NCBI GenBank assembly: GCA_948144175.1
Contig: CANXME010002463.1
Location: 1,635,001 to 1,699,000 of the forward strand
Length of the DNA: 64,000 nt
Direction of reading: 5' to 3'
Source: Closterium sp. NIES-65
Lineage: Eukaryota; Streptophyta; Zygnematophyceae; Desmidiales; Closteriaceae
Below, piece by piece: positions 61,522 through 64,000 of the stretch (positions are counted from its first letter, which is position 1; each line of letters starts with the position of its first letter). Below the pieces are notes generated by a model. It saw only the letters and a program-made list of their open reading frames with translations. It was not told the origin of the DNA and did not search any database. Made by a program: the position numbers and the translations under genes.

Positions 61522-63585
61522 TCAAGAGGTAAGTAAGTGAGAAGACACAGAAACAAGGCCAAGTGCAGTACAGAAGCGCTGATGGTCACGAGGCGAAAGT
61601 GCCTTGGTGAACACATCAGCAGTGTTGGCCTCAGAGGCCACGTAAGCAAGGCAAAGCTGACCACGCTGCTACAACTCTCGAGCAAGGAAGTAGCGAAGAG
61701 CAATGTGCTTCCTTCTGTGCTCCAGTCTCTGCTCACAACACAAGGCAAGCATTGCCTTGTTGTCCACGTACAGAACTGGAGGAGAACGAGGCGCCTCGCC
61801 CAGGTCGGTCAGCAGGTAGGTGAGCCAACGCAGCTCCTGCGCAGCCATGGCCCCTGCGTAGATCTCAGCCTCACAACTAGAGCTGAGAACAGAAGACGAG
61901 CAGGTAGACCGCCAAGAGACAGAACCGGAGCCAGGGCTGAAGGTGTAACCCTGTGACGACCGCTGCGTAGCCAAGTCGTCAACCTAAGAAGCGTCTGCGT
62001 GACCAATGAGAACAACTGGACCCCGTCCTCCAAGCACGAGCCCCATGCCTGACGTTCTGCACAAGTAGCGCATCACCCTCTTAGCTGCCTTCCCGTGCTC
62101 TGGTCGGTGTCTCCCGAGCGCAACGTAGGGTGCCAGGATGCTAAGAGGGTAAGCGAGGTCAGGGCGAGTGCAGGTCATCAGGTACATGAGGCAGCCCACA
62201 AGCTCTAGATACGGGCCACTCAGCTCTATGGACTCATCCAAAGGCAGAGCTGAGAGCGAGTGACCGGTAGGCAGAGGAGTGGACAGTGGCGAGGAGTACT
62301 GGAAGTTGAAACGCTGAAAGACCTGCTGCACCATGTGTGACTGAGTCAGGGTGATGGTGTGGCGTACTTTGTCCCGAGTGATCTGCAAGCCAAGATAGCT
62401 GCGCAGTTCACCCAGATCTATGCACTTGTGTCTCTTTTGCAGCTCCGACTTCACTAGAGTGAGTGCCTCAATGTCAGCAGTGGCAAAAACCAAGTCGTCG
62501 ACGTACACGAGGATGTAGAACGGCGGCAGCGAGGTGTTGGTGCGTAGAAACAGCGACGGATCAGCAGTAGAAGGAGCAAACCCAAGTGCCGCCAGTGTAG
62601 TCCTCAGTGTGTTGTGCCACTCACGGGGTGCCTGGCCAAGACCGTAGACTGGCCGCCGGAGGCTCCACTGGGTACCAGGAGGAAACGACCCAGCGAAGCC
62701 AGGTGGGCGGCACAGCCAGATCTCCTCGTGCAGGCTGCCCTGTAGAAAGGTTGTACTAAAGTCAAGAGAGTGAAGCTCGTAGTCACGCTGAGCAGCGACG
62801 TGCAGTAGTACCCGAAGAGTGGTCATCTATGGGGTGGGAGAGAAGGTCTGAAAGTAGTCAACTCCCTGTCGCTGACTGAAGCCACGAGCCACGTAACGCG
62901 CCTTGAAGATAGGCGGAGAACGCGACGGCCGCTTCACCATGAAAATCCACATGCCACTGATGATTTTCGCCCCAGGTGGGGGAACCTCGTCAACGTAGGT
63001 GCCTGTGGACTTCCAGGAAGCCATCTCTGCGTCCATAGCTGCCTGCCGCTGAGAGGAGTAGGGACCCTCAACCACCTCTGCGTAAGAGCGCGGAGTCGGG
63101 ATGTCTAGTGCATGCGGGTCTCCCTCAGGGGCAAGCAGCATGGACACGAGATGAGGTGAAGCAACAGCCAAACACTGGAACTCCTCATGCCTATCCTTAA
63201 GGACGTCCGTGCCAAGGGCACACTCACCCCCGACGGACGGAGAACAGACAGACTCAGACCCAGCAACAAGACTAGCAGCGTAGTCTAGACGACAGCAAGC
63301 AGCAAAGTCGACAAGCTTGGCAACAAGAGCAGACGCAGCAGCAGACTCAAAGGAAGGGTCAGTGATAACTGTAGCAAGGAGACGCGTGACAGTAGGACTG
63401 GCAGCACGAAGAGAGTCAGACTCCGGGTCAGCAAGGGCAGGAAGAGAGGACTCTGGATGAGACAGTAGAGGGACACGTTGCGGAGTAGTGGAAGGACGCA
63501 AAGTTATCTGGTGCGTGCCGGGGGCAGGAGGAGAGCGCAGACGCGAACCACGACCACCAGTGCGAGCAACACGGACAGGCGACGC
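61522..63585 (-). pseudogene. Cop9 reverse transcriptase-RNase H
   Basis: A single frame from 63585 to the TGA at 61522-61524. The Ser/Pro spacer TLRPSTTPQRVPL is followed by RT: VSGMWIF-like ISGMWIFMVKRPS, YVARGFSQRQGVDYF, DFSTTFLQG and YVDD near 62500. RNase H has GHADAS, SCEAEIYAGA, LYVDNKAM and ANTADVFTKAL. Stops: TAG at 62827-62829 (Lys codon of PKMTT), TAG at 61984 (Trp of SWADD) and TAG at 61669 (Gln of RELQQR), each a one-base change. All catalytic motifs otherwise remain. Confidence 0.9.
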
Positions 63586-63721
63586 TGTCAAACATTATAT
63601 GTTTATATTGTGTAGGCTATAGTGGGTTTAGCCTTAGGGGGTACAACTTGCTAGGGTTGTCCTACTTGTATCCCCATCATTCCTAGTTTCATCATTCTCG
63701 TTCTATTCTAGATTCAATCAT
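63586..63721 (+). repeat. Cop10 5' LTR
   Basis: 136 bp, TGTCAAACATTATATG to GATTCAATCA; start shared with the Cop5 LTR. Confidence 0.9.
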
Positions 63722-63735
63722 GGTATCACAAGCCT
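63722..63735 (+). promoter_or_regulatory. Cop10 primer binding site
   Basis: TGGTATCACAAGCC directly after the LTR, one base from TGGTATCAGAAGCC-like initiator-tRNA sites. Confidence 0.8.
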
Positions 63736-64000
63736 AGGTTGCTACCTAGGACCGCTTTCTACTACGGGCCCACTTTTCCGCTAGAAGCGCCTTCGTGCGC
63801 CCTACCTTACGTGCGCCCTCGTGCGCCTTTCTCTGCTCGTGCGCCTTCGTGCGCCCTCGTGCGCCCTCGTGCACCCTCGTGCGCCTTTCTCTGCTCGTGC
63901 GCCCTCGCGCGCCCCGCCCTTCGGTCTGCCCGAGTGCCGTCCTGTAGCCCTCGCGCTGCCTCCTGCAAGCTAGTACGGCCCTCGAGCCGCCACTGCAGAC
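63736..64000 (+). repeat. Cop10 5' leader, start of minisatellite
   Basis: CTCGTGCGCCC/TTCGTGCGCCC units of 10-20 bp between 63785 and 63915; no gene. Confidence 0.75.

Larger units (their letters stand above)
61164..63585 (-). mobile_element. Cop9: Ty1/copia element, 3' half, cut by Cop10
   Basis: 3' LTR at 61164-61294, purine tract, RNase H, RT and spacer up to 63585, where the Cop10 LTR begins. Gag, protease and integrase are not present on this side; if Cop10 inserted cleanly they should lie beyond the window after the Cop10 3' LTR and a GACGC duplication. Confidence 0.9.
63586..64000 (+). mobile_element. Cop10: 5' end of a Ty1/copia element, continues past window
   Basis: LTR 63586-63721, primer site, and the start of a GC-rich leader of GTGCGCCCTC units. 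It lies inside Cop9 in opposite orientation. Coding region not reached. Confidence 0.88.

Overview
The whole 64 kb window is a repeat island: I found no ordinary host gene, rRNA, tRNA or CRISPR array. It is a stack of LTR retrotransposons, mostly Ty1/copia, inserted into one another. Very high GC, copia polyproteins with glycine-rich Gag tails, a chromodomain Ty3/gypsy element and a tyrosine-recombinase (DIRS-type) retroelement point to a eukaryote of the green lineage. The copia proteins look to me like those predicted in streptophyte (zygnematophycean, Closterium-like) algae; that is an impression from memory and is unverified.

Layout. Cop1 (+, 1-3180 and 9732-13270) is split by the full-length Cop2 (+, 3181-9731, target duplication GCAGA). 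A short unassigned spacer follows. Cop3 (-, 13596-17213 and 24641-26644) is split by Cop4 (+, 17212-24640), the best preserved element, which is flanked by a 545 bp duplication of Cop3. Cop5 (26645-30212) has two identical LTRs in inverted orientation around a minus-strand gag-protease-integrase. It abuts the 3' half of a chromodomain Ty3/gypsy element (+, 30213-33552). After 0.6 kb of unassigned DNA comes a DIRS-type element (-, 34189-34658 and 41004-42349), interrupted near the end of its recombinase gene by Cop6 (-, 34659-41003, target duplication TGCCT). Cop7 (+, 42350-49873) lacks its 5' end and carries a 1143 bp solo-LTR-like insertion in RNase H. Then come a fragment of a small non-coding LTR element containing another solo LTR, and Cop8 (-, 50681-57184).

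From 57185 to 61163 the DNA is less GC-rich. It holds a PIF/Harbinger-type MITE (57267-57785) and a large inverted repeat. One arm of that repeat contains a solo LTR, and the solo LTR contains a complete small non-coding LTR element (TRIM-like, 58378-59817). The window ends with Cop9 (-, 61164-63585), cut by the LTR of Cop10 (+, 63586 onward).

The copia elements share one plan: a short LTR (about 125-136 bp), an initiator-tRNA-type primer site, a GC-rich minisatellite leader, Gag with an extended zinc-binding motif, protease (DSG), integrase, a repetitive Gly/Ala/Glu/Pro linker, reverse transcriptase (YVDD) and RNase H, then a purine tract. None is free of stops or frameshifts, so any mobility would need proteins from copies elsewhere. 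Cop4, with only two LTR differences, is the youngest full-length copy.
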